From Limonium bicolor (lineage: Eukaryota; Streptophyta; Magnoliopsida; Caryophyllales; Plumbaginaceae), in assembly GCA_023374045.1 (NCBI GenBank), contig CM041776.1, forward strand, positions 348,253,636 through 348,317,635: a stretch of DNA of 64,000 nt, read 5' to 3'. Positions 11,661 through 23,638 of the stretch are shown piece by piece. The first letter of the stretch is position 1, and each line of letters begins with the position of its first letter. The notes beneath the pieces are model-generated. The model was not told the origin of the DNA, did not search any database, and was given only the letters and a program-made list of their open reading frames with translations. Both the position numbers and the translations under genes were made by a program.

Positions 11661-12390
11661 GGAGATGGAATTTACCCACAGATGATGACGCTCGCTGGGT
11701 GGCACTGGAGGTCTATGCAGGAGGAGAGTTGAGCAGACCGACCACGTGACTTTTGTAAGTTACAGTTTTATAGTCTACCTTCTCCTTCAGGTATACCGGA
11801 CCGACTCAGCTTAGGAGGCGGTGGAAAGCAGGAGGTCTTGTCTGATGGCCCACGCCCTAGTAAGGGAGAAAAGGATTTATCTGTCCCAAGGGGTCATGAT
11901 TACGGTAGATATTGGAATTCTCCACTGAACTCTGCCTCGTCGAGCCTGAGATCAGCGTCGGAGGATTCCTCAGTTGACCGATGGCCGTTTTATTTTTCTT
12001 CAACTTTAGAAGGCTAGAGCACCACACTCTCCTGGTGGAACAAGTGGCATGCTATTACTCTGCAACGTGAAAAGCTATATGGGGTTTCAGATGTAATGAT
12101 TTCACATGCATCATGATTAGTACAACTATCGTTGGGGACCCACTGAAGCATGAGATTCAGAGATGGAGTTGGGATTGTATAAGAGCTATGTTGACAACCG
12201 AGTTAAGTGTTTTCCATAACTATGATAATTAGGCAAGTTGGGCAACTCTTAGGTTCCCTGGGGTTGCCGAAAATAATTTCTGGATTTTGGTTCGACTGTA
12301 GTAAGATGAGAGCTCTTCTGGCAGTCATACTGCGACCCCCTGCTCTCGGTTGTCTCTTTGAATTTTTAGCTTTTCGTAAGTACTTAGTTA
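11661..12390. other. Unidentified sequence between two transposons
   Basis: This is the continuation of the DNA into which Copia 1 inserted. It contains no ORF with recognisable content. Confidence 0.4.
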
Positions 12391-13412
12391 GGCTCTTTAC
12401 GGCATTACTGTTTTGGCAGCATAAATGCAGCATATTTGGTAGCAGGAATGCGCTGGCATAAATGCAGTATATTTGCTGGCAGGAATGTGCTGGCATAAAT
12501 GTAGTTGTTTTGAAAACTGCTGTTTGGCAGTGCAGCATATATGCAGCATGTTTGGTTAAGTTAGTTATATGTAGTGCGTTTACCGCTTTTGTATTACAAT
12601 TACAATTTATTATATTACACTACGTAACTTTATTTTGTTAGTAAAAATAAATATAAAAATTCACAAACAATATATTACTATGAGTATTTAATTTACATTA
12701 AAAAACTTGAGAAACCAAAGAAAATAAAAATATTTATATAACCAATAAAATTTTTATTTTTATTATTTAAGTAAAACTTTTTATCTTCTAAACAATATAT
12801 TTTTATTATCTAAATTTTATAATTATTACAAATATAAAAGCGTAAAAAAAGAGAAAAAGCGTTTCAAATTTTCTGATAATGTTATATGAATTTATTTAGT
12901 GAAATTGTAACTTGTAATAATATATAATATTTTTGTAACTTTGTATGTTAATAAATTCATATGCATTCATATTTCTATATACTATTTTATAATTTATATA
13001 TCAACAAGTGTGTATATTTATTGATTTTTTTTAATTTTATTAATCTATGTGGTATTACAAATAATATATTGTAGATTTGTATTATAAACGTGGTTTTTTT
13101 AATTTGGCTAAAATAGTACTATCTTTTATAAATTATTTGAAGTATTATGTAATTTGTAACAAATAAAGTAACTTGTAATTTTTTTAAAAATCAATAGTCA
13201 TAGTAATTGCATTATGAAATGAGTAAAGAAACGGAAGTCAAAGCACGGAAACGAAAAAGTAACATTTGCTGCGGGCATTTATGCTGACATTTATGTTGTC
13301 ATTTATGCTCTTTTAGCCGAACAGTAAAAACAAATAAAGGAGTCCAAAACAGCATATGCTGGTACATTTATGATGTCCATTTATGCTCAAAATGAGCATG
13401 CCGAACACTCCC
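12391..13412. mobile_element. PIF/Harbinger-like non-autonomous DNA transposon
   Basis: The ends are imperfect inverted repeats of about 37 bp: left GGCTCTTTACGGCATTACTG, right (reverse complement) GGGAGTGTTCGGCATGCTC, both followed inward by AGCATAAATG. TTA directly flanks both sides (12388-12390 and 13413-13415), matching the 3-bp duplication of the PIF/Harbinger superfamily. The motif GCATAAATG recurs several times near both ends in opposite orientation, and the middle is AT-rich without coding potential. Confidence 0.55.
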
Positions 13413-13558
13413 TTAATGTTTGTTGGTGGAGTGGGTATGGTCGGAGACCATGTCAAAAAACCGCAAAGGCTCTTTGAAGTTAGGATGAATGTTAATGTGT
13501 CGTATGCTTGTACTTCTCGTTTGGAACTCGGAATGTGTTATGTTTCTCCACTCGAGCT

Positions 13559-14512
13559 CATACTTGGCAATGGGTGGGGTTTGGGTCGGGTGGACCATCA
13601 CCCGCACCCGTCACCCGACTTCATCCGCTCCACCCGTACCCGACCCGTCACCCGTTATGTATCACCCATCACCCGTTTCACCCGTCGCCCGTGGGTGAAG
13701 CGGGTGAACCCGTTTACCCATTTACCCGTTTGTTTTTCTTTTTCCTTGTTCGCCACTAAGGTTTGCAAATTACTGTGAGTGGAGAGAAAATGGAGACACA
13801 AAGCATGTATGTTCTATGTTCGCCGGTTAGGATTGTGAAATTTACTTCAGAGAAAATAATGAAATATTGCACAGAGCATGTACGTTTCATGTTTGCCAAT
13901 TATGGTTGCAAAATTACCATGAGTGAAGAGAGAGAATAGAGGCGCAGAGCATGTATGATCAATGTTCGCCTATTAGGATTGCGAAATTACCTTCAGTGAA
14001 GAGAATGAAAAACTTCGTAGAGCATGTAAGTTATTTGTTTTTCAGTTAGGGTTTCAAAATTACCGAGAGTGAAGAAAGAAAATAGAGGCACAGAGCATCT
14101 TTGTTCCATGTTTACCAGTTAGGGTTACAATTACCTTCAGTGAAGATAATTAGAAACTGCGTAGAGCAAGTATGCTAGGGCTGTAAAATTACCGAGAGTG
14201 GTGTGAATAAAGAATGACGCAGTCACCCAGAGCATGAATGTTCCTTGTTCACTAGTTAGGGTTACAAAAATCATGAGTGAAGGAGAATGAATAATAAGTA
14301 ACAATTTAACATATAAAATATATATATAATATAATCTATGCGGGTGAGCGGGTCGGGTGATGGGTGAAAAATGTTCACCCGTCACCCGACCCGCACCCGT
14401 ACCCGTTCCACCCGTCACCCATTTTTCACCCGTTTTATGCGGGTTTTTCACCCGATTTAGCGGGTCGGGTGACCGGGTGAAATGGGTACCCGCGGACCCA
14501 TTGCCATCCCTA
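13559..14512. mobile_element. hAT-type MITE with CGGGT subterminal repeats
   Basis: The 8-bp sequence CTCGAGCT lies at 13551-13558 and 14513-14520, a perfect hAT-length target duplication. The ends are inverted (left TTGGCAATGGGT, right end reads ATGGCAATGGGT in reverse complement). Dense CGGGT/ACCCG repeats in opposite orientation occupy roughly the outer 180 bp on each side. There is no transposase. The core is a degenerate minisatellite listed separately. Confidence 0.85.
13745..14290. repeat. Degenerate 70-75 bp minisatellite, locus 1
   Basis: About seven diverged copies of a unit containing GTTAGGATTGCAAAATTACC, then GAGTGAAGAGA and GCGCAGAGCATG. The same unit occurs outside this element near 53.4, 54.9 and 58.8 kb. 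Confidence 0.8.
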
Positions 14513-15339
14513 CTCGAGCTGCCCTAACATTGTATATGACACTACTTATATACATTTACCGTCACATGTAATTCTGTCATCAAGAAATTTATTTACTCTT
14601 CTATACTCATAGACATAGCTCTTTCCTTTCGTTTTGGTGAGAAAGGCTTTAATATATGTCACAGTATTGCTTCTTGTAACTGAATTTCCAGTCAAATATA
14701 CAAAAAGCAAAAAAGCAAAACTTGTTAGTTTGTATGAGATAGACAGGCGACACGGGCAGGAGCAGACAGAGGAAGAAGAAAGATTAATTATGAATTGAGT
14801 TCTATCTGATATTACAGAGGAAGGACTATACAAAACCCAATAACTAGTCTAAGTAACTAGGGGAGATAATTATCAAAAAAAAACTAGGGGAGATATTTAT
14901 ATATACCGGTAATACTGATAATTTGATCCCTGACAACTTCTTTCAAGAGGCACCTCAATCAGTGGCACGTTGTGCAAGGCCCGTGGAATGCGCAACGGTA
15001 TGTGCACATAAATGCACGTAACTCGAGCACCAAAGTAACCAATTATCAGTAATTGGGGAGCTACATAATAAGGATGTCCCAGCAAGGGATGAGAGAGGGA
15101 AAATTATTAACCCTGATAGAGGAGCGGATGAATGTGTTGACTTGCTATTAAAACTGGGATGCAAAGTTCCTAATCCAAGTCTAACAAAGGCAAACATTCT
15201 TGCTCAAATCCAAGAGATGCAGGAGGCCCAACTGAAGTAATGGGTCATGAATTAACCGTGAAAAAGGGGATGGAAGCTTAAGAAATGATGGGGTAAAGAC
15301 TTCTTAAGAAGCTAATACTTGTTATGCGCATGGAGTAAT
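14513..15339. other. Intergenic DNA with a short unidentified coding-like stretch
   Basis: About 15080-15240 (+) reads open to a TAA with content such as ADECVDLLLKLGCKV. It has no recognisable family and no start, and may be a gene or transposon fragment. The rest shows nothing. Confidence 0.3.
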
Positions 15340-15735
15340 GTCTAGGATGGCCAGTCTTGGGTTATGTTGATCTGTAGCCTTGGAAGGTGTAGAGTATTGG
15401 TGGGTCCGCAGTTGGGGTGGTAGGAGGTCAGGGGAAAGTCTCTTAATTTAGTAAAGGAAGACTTGTTTCTTGGGTGGTGATTGTAGTATGGTATTTTCGT
15501 CTGGAGAGGGTCATGTTTAGACATATGTTTGGTCGGTGTGTGCGTCTGTCCGGGATATTAAAGTTAGACTACTCTGTTTGATTCAAATTGTAATTAGATG
15601 TGGTCGGTACTCTTTTTCCTTTCTAAGCTTTTTCCCACTGGGTTGCTTAGAAAGGTTTTAATGAGGCCCGAGCGCAACCCATCCATACTTTTATTTTAAT
15701 AATATGGCTATATGCCCAAATTATAAAAAAAAATA
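15340..15735 (+). mobile_element. Possible degraded retroelement 3' end with A tail
   Basis: Contains a motif frequent in plant retroelement 3' regions (TTTTTCCCACTGGGTTGC, then GGTTTTAATGAGGCCCG). It finishes with ATATGGCTATATGCCC and an A-run near 15723-15731. No target duplication or reverse transcriptase is visible, so a LINE is only one possibility. Confidence 0.35.
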
Positions 15736-16569
15736 CATGTAGTAAATGACATAAGGTATATCTAATAAAACTTTTATCTGACTCAGCAATCTCATTCCAC
15801 TTTGTTGCTGCAGCTTCGAAAACTGCTCTTTTTAAAAAAAAAAAAAAAAAACGAAGACTCCAAGCTTCATCACGTCCGGATCAAGTCTACGATTTTTCTT
15901 CCCCATGTCATGAGTCATCGTAGGCTCTACAGGGTTAATATGCATGGTATGCGGACAGTGTCCCGATTCCACACAATCTTCTATTCATGTCTTGCTCAGA
16001 TAATTTCTTGTACAACAACATTAATGACATTCATACATACTCAAGCATGATTAATTATAATATAATAAAGTATCAATTTCAATGATTGTAACTGCATTAA
16101 GTAAACTAAACTGAATAACACATACTGTACGTATATGAATCAATTGTATCATGATTTCCAAAATGAGATGATATTTAATGTACAATAGAATTTTCCTATT
16201 TTTCAATTTGGTTAGCTAGCAAAACCCATCTTCATTTAAACATTTAAAAGCGAGAAATAATATTGGGAGAAGATTCAAAAGGTAAGAGATGAAATAATAA
16301 ATTAATCTGTACATTTCTTATAGTACAACAATAGTACAATAGCAATTGTCTAACAAAAAAGAAAACAAATTCTTCCATATATCATACACGGTTTCCCTTA
16401 CCAGTATGTATCATTGCTACAGATGTAGCCTACCGATCAAAAAAAAAATATCATACATTCACGGTTTCCCAAGGGGAAAAAGGAAAATAAAAGAAAAGGA
16501 AGAGCCGGAGCTTAAAATTTCCTCATTTCATCTTTGGTTCCTCCTTGCACGTTGAATTTATGTAGAATT

Positions 16570-16995
16570 TTAAAATTCCTCTTTTGTTGTTTTTTCTGTA
16601 TCTCCTTTTTTTTCTTCTTTTTGTCCATCTCCTTGATCTTTTCCTTTGGCGCTGATCAACTTATTTTCTATTGCTCCTCTAGCATCACGGACGTCGTTAG
16701 TATGATCCATAGGATCAACCGCGTTCAGCTTGATGCCGAAGCATCTAATGTTGCAATGGGGTCTGCAGGATGAGGGTTCAAGATTGAAAGGTGATGTCAT
16801 GCACGAGTGATAACATTTGTTGTAGCAAGTTTGATCTATATTAATTGACAGTTTGTTGTCTTCAACTAGGTCATCATTGCCGCCAGACGCAGTAACTTTC
16901 TCTCCGTCGTCAATGGTCAGTTTGTTTTCTTGAACATCCTCTTCACCATCAATGGAGACAATTAGAATGAATATGAAGGTGACGATCAGCTGCAT
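16570..16995 (-). CDS. Small secreted cysteine-rich protein, unidentified
   Basis: Read from the ATG at 16995, this is a 141-residue protein with a classic signal peptide (MQLIVTFIFILIVSIDG). An acidic spacer follows, then a compact cysteine block: CYNKCYHSC and, 14 residues later, CRPHCNIRC, i.e. two C-x3-C-x3-C clusters. The tail is Lys/Glu-rich and probably disordered. The frame is open further upstream to 17115, but the start at 16995 puts the signal peptide at the N terminus. The spacing recalls thionin-like or hairpinin-like secreted plant peptides, but no family is certain and no intron is needed. It stands alone on this strand. Confidence 0.55.
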   Translation of the reverse strand: MQLIVTFIFILIVSIDGEEDVQENKLTIDDGEKVTASGGNDDLVEDNKLSINIDQTCYNKCYHSCMTSPFNLEPSSCRPHCNIRCFGIKLNAVDPMDHTNDVRDARGAIENKLISAKGKDQGDGQKEEKKGDTEKTTKEEF

Positions 16996-17115
16996 CCCAT
17001 GATAGGAATAATTGACGCCCTTTTTGTTAACTGTCTTTATCATTGTAACAACGTACAGTTTGCCTCCAACCCGCTCCCCCTGGCTCTTCTTTTTGTTAAT
17101 TCTGATTTCTTTCAA

Positions 17116-18849
17116 ATGAAGGTTAATTTTATTTATATATAGTCTAATTAATCATTGATAGTGTATATGAACTTGCAATGCATTTAATCTATTATTTGGG
17201 TATTCAATTTAAGATCGAATTAAGCTGTATACTAATAATAGTGAATGGGATACGTATGACAACCTGAAAGATTGATTGAGCTAGCTTCCGACAAATAAAT
17301 CAGCTGCATGCCTTTTTTTAAGGAGAACGTTAATTTTTAAGACTAAAAGGTGTGGTAAAATAAATGATAAAGACTTTCAAGTTATTATTGTACGTAGTCT
17401 GTCTTATTTAAGATAGTTAGACAAAACGATATTTCTTAGATGACCAACAGAATTAAATTTAAAAGCTGCTATGGCTATACAAGTATGTAAGTAAAAAAAA
17501 CATATAATTCCGCTTTTAATCAATTCTTGGATTTGGTCCCATTCCAAATTGAACCCTGGTCCGGGGGAGCAGCTTATCGTACTATAGTTTTTGTAGCTAA
17601 ATTGTTGATTTATCAAAACGGGCATGATATTTAATGATAAATAGTTATAAATGGTTTTCTATCTGAAGTAAATAAATGGATGATAGTTCGGTGATAATGA
17701 GGCATTGCCTCCGTTTTTGACCAAAAAAAAAATAAATGGATGATAGTTGGGTGATAGTAGATAATGACTCCATTTGCAGTGTTTTGGTATATCGGCCACG
17801 TTTTTTTCTCTATTTTATTTTTAGGGTGTCTATATTTCAGCATTCAAGTCTTACAGCTAACTAATCACTTGACAGTTGACTCACATCCATTTATCATCCA
17901 ACTTGTGTCATCGGGCGTACCTAATTTTAAAGTTTGTTCATTTGCATAAATTGTTTTCTTTTAATAATTAAACTTCGTATAACTTCTAAGGGCTTCTAAA
18001 AGATTATTAAACTTACTTGGCTCAAATTCGTATACGGGCATATTCACAAATTCTTTTTATCTTTTGATTAATTTAAGAATTTATGATAAAAATATGTTGT
18101 ATTTAACATGTTTAACTTTTTTTTTTCTCTCATGATCAGGCCAGTACTTAAAATGTAATAATCTCATGCTAAATTTGATATTTCTGTTGCACGTAAAAGT
18201 TTTATACATTGAAATTTGTATTATTGTCAAAACATTAAGATAAAACTTCCACCCAAAGTTTTATACATTGAAATAGATAGATAGTAAGTGATGTATCAAG
18301 ATTGTTACTTCACGCAACCCAAACAGATCCATTTCCATCTCTAGCGATATGAATTCTAACCTATAAAAAAAACAATTGGAGTATTTATTATGTAGTACCT
18401 ATGTGAGAATAATCACGAGTGTCTTCGCTTCGCTACTACATCAAAACACTCAAAACCCAAAGACTTTTAAGCTACTTTGTCTTTTTTTTTTTTTCTGCAC
18501 ATATGTAGCATACTAACACCATACTGCATTACTCCTTTTACAAATATGCACATAATGAGCAGTCCAGGAGCAGCCCAGTATCCCCAGAGAGCTGCTCCAA
18601 CTACCTTTGGACGTGTACACTACGTAATCTTAGTGTACAACAACGGACACGTATTAATTATTAGCTCAATTACTCTCATCTCTGGGCCCTTGACACTGGT
18701 AATTAATGATGATAAAGCCCAGCACGTAATGACATAAGTGGATCGACATTAATGTTTTCTATATTGTTACTGAAAGCGGATCCTTCAAAACCAATCACCT
18801 CCACGTCATATAGAACTGATGATGTAGAGCTACCATACCGCAAAGCAAA
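17116..18849. other. AT-rich intergenic region
   Basis: No supported gene. Contains the duplicated 27-bp segment at 17670-17756 (separate entry) and short chance ORFs. Confidence 0.6.
17670..17756. repeat. 27-bp direct repeats around a 33-bp A-tailed insert
   Basis: The 27 bases at 17670-17696 recur at 17730-17756 with one difference. Between them lie 33 bases ending in an A-run. This may be a tiny retroposition event with target duplication, or a plain local duplication. Confidence 0.5.
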
Positions 18850-19152
18850 CTAAACTCTATAACGCAGAGGGTGAAGACGATCATACAGTTGGAAACAAAC
18901 TGGAGCTTTTGCATCTGTTGTCAATGTACCATAATAGAATATGTCATCCAAACTGGTCCGAAATCTGAACAGAACACCTCTGAAGTAATCCACCACTCTT
19001 CCCCTGGTCTTAGGGTCATCGCTATCCAAGGTTAAATGAACAACAGATAAAGTACCACCTAGACTAACAAATTTAGACCGATTACCAATATTTGGAAACA
19101 TAGAAAGGTACAGCAGAGGATTCAGCTTACACGGTATATACAAACAAAACAA
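18850..19152 (-). CDS. Unidentified coding-like ORF downstream of the PUX-like gene
   Basis: 100 codons are open to a stop at 18850, with balanced composition including HLTLDSDDPKTRGRV and PVCFQLYDRLHPL. A splice acceptor (TAG before GTGGTACTTT on the minus strand) may begin a shorter exon. It starts about 90 bp beyond the stop of the PUX-like gene on the same strand. It could be a remnant of another gene or of an inserted element; I cannot assign a family. Confidence 0.3.
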   Translation of the reverse strand: MFCLYIPCKLNPLLYLSMFPNIGNRSKFVSLGGTLSVVHLTLDSDDPKTRGRVVDYFRGVLFRFRTSLDDIFYYGTLTTDAKAPVCFQLYDRLHPLRYRV

Positions 19153-19239
19153 TAAATAGGAAGAATCCTGACATTCATCTGCTGGTTTTCAAAAAAGACA
19201 CAAAGCTCGCTTTCAACTAAGATAGTTGGATGCACCCTT

Positions 19240-22200
19240 TTACTCCCAAGTGACAGAGATCATGGAGTTCGAAAGGCCTGACTCGTGAATGGTCACTTTG
19301 TCATCATAGTCTAGAGATTTTGTGGAACCTGGAATTGCTTGAGCCAACCGGAAAGGCCGCTTCTGAGCATCGTCAAGTTGCGAGTGGCAGAAAGACCACA
19401 AGAGCTGCCACGTATGGGTTAACTTGTTATACAAGCTCAACAGTGATAAAGAGTATTCTATAGACAAACAGGCAATAAGGCAACTAGTCAGCCACACCTG
19501 TATAGGATCACTTCGGAGGAAATTCCTCTGAACCCTGCGTCCATCAGGGAGACGGAATCCAACTCTACATAGCATGCTCTTATCCCCTCGAGGCTCTTCA
19601 GGAAGAGCTGGATATTCAGGCTTCTTTTCTTCAGACCTAGTCATTATCTCATTGCCAAAAGTTGCTGCCTCTTTATCTCCAGGAGCAACTTCATTAGCAT
19701 CTTTCAAACCACTTTCCATTGACATTGCAAGAGCTCGTTGCATTTCCTCATCTTCTTCACTTAGCATATCTGCAGCTACAGTGTGAGATCATTTAGTTCT
19801 CTGAATTACCAATATAATTGGTGAGAGTCCTCATAGAGAGTTAAGGGCAGACTATCATTAACCAAGAAAAGCTAGATCCAACTCCTTTCACGTAGATAAC
19901 GAGTTCAACATAAATCAGCTTGTAACCAATTTACCAAACTCCAGTTAATTGTCTGATCACAGTAAAGTGATAGATCCAACCAATGGAAGATAAGGCTATG
20001 AACATGACGTATAACTACAACCAGCTGGTGTTATAATATACGACAGAGCACAACAAGGAAAGCATACATTATGTGAACAGAATGGATACCTTGTGTCTTT
20101 TGCTTAGAAGGCAGAGGATTTTCTCTTGGCCGTTTGTGAGATACAGAGATGTGATGATTTTGTGGGCCATTGTCCATGTATGGAAATAGATCCTGAACAA
20201 ACCATGACTTTCATGTTATCAAACTCAAGGTTAATGAGAGCCTCATCGAAAGTGACCAAACTGGTATCCTCTCCATATCAGAAGCCAACTTTAAAGCATA
20301 CCTCCAGCAAGCGATCAGGATGTATCATTCCAGACCATGAACGCATCCTCTGTCCAGTTATAGGGTCAATAATCATGACGGTGGGAGCAGTTTCCACCTT
20401 GTAATACGTGCAGACCTTCTTTCCCTCACTTGTATCATCATAAACCTACAAATTACAAGATATAAAATTCAACACTAGTTGTTTAATCCCGGCAAGTGAT
20501 ACACTAGTCAAATAAAACAGCCAAGACATCTTATAACTTAACCTCAAACATATATGATTCTTTGTTAAAGGTGCACTCCCAATCACTTTTCTCTATGTGG
20601 TTTCCCATTTTAGGGGGCAGGAGGGTGTTCAGATCAAAGCATGAACAGACACATGTAAAAAGTTTCAGAAGGCATTCTTGACTGTCAAAACAGTTCAGAC
20701 AACATGCACAGGAGAGCAACAGTATCAGCCAAATAAAAGAAATTGAACTACAGATTTCACAACCACGCTTTTTACTAATTACATAAAAGAGGAACAAAAT
20801 ACTATTCATCACATATGAGACAATGTCAGATATTATTCATCACGATCTAGACTCAGAATTTCCATTCTCATAGTAAATGAAAGTTGCTCAACACATTAAT
20901 GTTAATATCAACAAATTCGAATCATTATAACAAAAAATGTGAAAGTGCTCTTGTCAAGTAATAAAAGCACAAAGACCTATGATTACAATTTATATTGAAT
21001 TACCCCTATTGCTAGTATTAGGATTTAGGATCAAGGATTTTGCCATATCAGGATTAGAAATTTAGTCTAAAGTGCTACCTATACAATCCCCTATTTCCCT
21101 CTCACACTAGACGTCCCAACATTGTCGCAGATACCCATTTGGTACTGTGTCAAATAGTTAGATTGCACAATTACAGGAGGGTATTTGAGTTTGCGGATAT
21201 GAAAGATGCTATTTGACAAAGAATATCTACGAAGGTATGAAATAAATGGGTCTGGTTTGTTGTTTATCAACAGCAAATGGGAAAGGACCAACAGATAGTA
21301 AACAAAGTTTGAGTTTGAGCTTCCTACTCTTACACTATTGAAAAGAAAGCTGAGTAGGCAGGAGTGTGAAAGTGTGAAGGGATGGTGTGGCAGCAGCAGC
21401 AGCAGTGTAAGCAATATGACGGATCAAAGAGTAAATGTGGGTAATAAGGAATGATAAATAATTTATCCTTCGTGAAATAGGAAGGAAAAAAAGTTATATT
21501 GACCATCTAGGAGCCTGAAACTATCTTATCTACATAAAATCAGGAAGCCCAATAAGTTCAGAAGATTTCTATTAATAGACACTGAAACCAGAATGATAGA
21601 AAAAACATCATCTGAGACACTAGTAACATCAGGAATATTAAAATGCCAAGTTACTTCCATCATTTTCACAAGAAGAGAAAAAGTTACCTGCCAAAAGATG
21701 AAATTGGACTTGATGGTTTGAGCTACGGCCTCATTTCCCCAAGTATCACGATTAAGCTGGATGTAACATGTAAAAAGATAGAAATCCAGATAAATAAGGT
21801 TATTAAGAAAAGTTTAAGACAAGACTTATGAGCTCAATTACAAATAACGCAAAAGCAATTAGATGAACATGCCAAAGCATTACCAAATGAGAGCTGAACT
21901 CCTTGGTTGATTGCAAGTTCACCAATAGCCATTTATCTTCTGTGGAAGCAGCAGCTTTGGCCTGTAATTTCAAAGGATAAGATAGATGAGAAGATGCAAA
22001 GATCCAGAACAGAACTACAAAAGAAGGGGTCCTCAAGCTTAGCTGCTCTGTCTTTAATCATATAAGCACATGCTCTATAACAGAAAGCTAAGGAATGTTA
22101 CTGGTAACGTAAGTTCAAACTATCGAAGACAATTGCGTATAGGTAAAATCTAAAAGGAAAAAACAATGACAAGTGACTTGGAATATCCCATAATGTAATC

Positions 22201-23496
22201 GGTTGAAAAGAACTACACAGCGCCCACGGAAATAAGCTAACAAGAATCAGCCAATTTGAACTGAAGATCCGGCTCTGTCTCACTAAATATCATAAGTAGT
22301 CAGACAATAAAGATTATCACCCTTGCGATTAATAGGTCCAGTGTTATATAGTCAATTAGGATATTGTCAATCGCTAGCATTTAAACATCACAAAGACGAG
22401 AATTATTAAGAGATCTGTTAGTGTGGGGTTAGTGACTAGGCTGGCTGGGTGGTGTGTATCACCATAGAGGGGAGGAGGCAGGCAAAGGGGGACTAGTTGT
22501 AACTAATTCTTTCTAATCTTTTCTTGAGTGTAGTGGGTGACAAAGAAGTAAAAAATAGGAAACTACATAGTATTCAGGGGGGAAGTTGGTTGCGCATTAT
22601 TGTTTGTAACTCAGCCCACACTGAGTGGCTAGTTCCAGGGAAGTTCTTCCCTTTGTCTGGGGACCTCTGGCGATTAGCCCAAAATAAAGAGTTCTTGGGA
22701 AAAACAAAGATTGTATTGGAAACAAAAGCTCCTTACCTTTTCAAAAGCCCCATGAAACATTAACGCAAATGGTGGACGATATAGAGCAGCAAGATTGTCT
22801 TGAGCTTTATCTGCAGTAGAGGGACCAGCTTGGTTGGATTCCCACACTCCTGGTCGTTTCATTTCCTCATTGAAATTACGGAAAGCAACAACTGAGTTTG
22901 CTTCATGTGGTACATAAGTTCTCGGAGCGCTAGGAAAATGCATAACGTCCAGAAAGTGAAATAGCATAATATTAATACTTCACAAATTAATAATGTCGCC
23001 AAACTGAGTACAAAGCTCTGAGATTCTTATAAGTAGGTTTAATATTATGCCTTTTTTAGGCTAAACCTATAGCTTATGATGTTTACAGAAAAGATGTTAG
23101 GTCAATACAAAGAGTGGGGAAAAAGTTAGATAGCAGAAACATCAATGTGGTAAACAAAAGAAGAGGAAAAATACCCATATACAGGTGCATCACCATACAG
23201 GGCTTCCCTGATTACTGGGAGAGGGGCACGAACTCCATCATTGTCATCTTGACCAAGAACATCCTTTCCTAAATCCTGTCCTGGCCCACTGCTTAAATGA
23301 AGAAGTAAATGTGATTAATAGGAACTTCCGAAGATCACATCTAATGAAAATGTATGCACGATCGAAACCTGTAGTTTTGATCATCCCACTGTGAGGCACT
23401 TGCGGCTGGAGGTGAGTTGGTCATTGTTGTGACATTTCTACCTTCGTTTCCCACATAAAATAACTGAATAGCTTCTTCAAGCTTCCAATTTGTTGC
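19240..23496 (-). CDS. UBX domain-containing protein, PUX7-like (5' exon in gap)
   Basis: PUX proteins are cofactors of the AAA+ ATPase CDC48/p97; PUX7-type members couple ubiquitin binding to CDC48. Exons on the minus strand: 23369-23496 (UBA-like, NWKLEEAIQLFYVGNEG), 23175-23288 or 23291, 22737-22929, 21884-21961, 21688-21756, 20302-20445, 20090-20192, 19498-19769, 19240-19404. In order these give the UBA-like end, a linker (APLPVIRE, RNFNEEMKRPGVWE), the thioredoxin-like UAS domain (KWLLVNLQS, NFIFWQVYDDTSEGK, DPITGQRMRSWSGM), a ubiquitin-interacting motif (EEMQRALAMSMES) and the C-terminal UBX domain (CRVGFRLPDGRRVQRNFL to SMISVTWE, stop at 19240). Phases match at every junction. The first exon, which should hold the start of the UBA domain, is missing and probably lies in the N gap. 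Cytosolic or nuclear by family. Confidence 0.92.
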
Positions 23497-23638
23497 CTAA
23501 GAATTTATCAAAATGGTAGAGGCACATTGTCATCTTTAGAAGAATTATAAAGAAACAAAGCACCACTCTGAAAAATATCATCATATCATGTTTTTGTTTA
23601 AACTGTATTACATAACTTTATGACAACATCTGTAATTT

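Noticed and set aside
13383..13778. ORFs rich in THP/HPSP over the CGGGT repeats
   Set aside because: Artefacts of the hAT MITE arm, present in several frames at once.
20531..21414. Minus-strand ORFs within the PUX-like gene
   Set aside because: They fall in the long intron 20446-21687 and show no domain.
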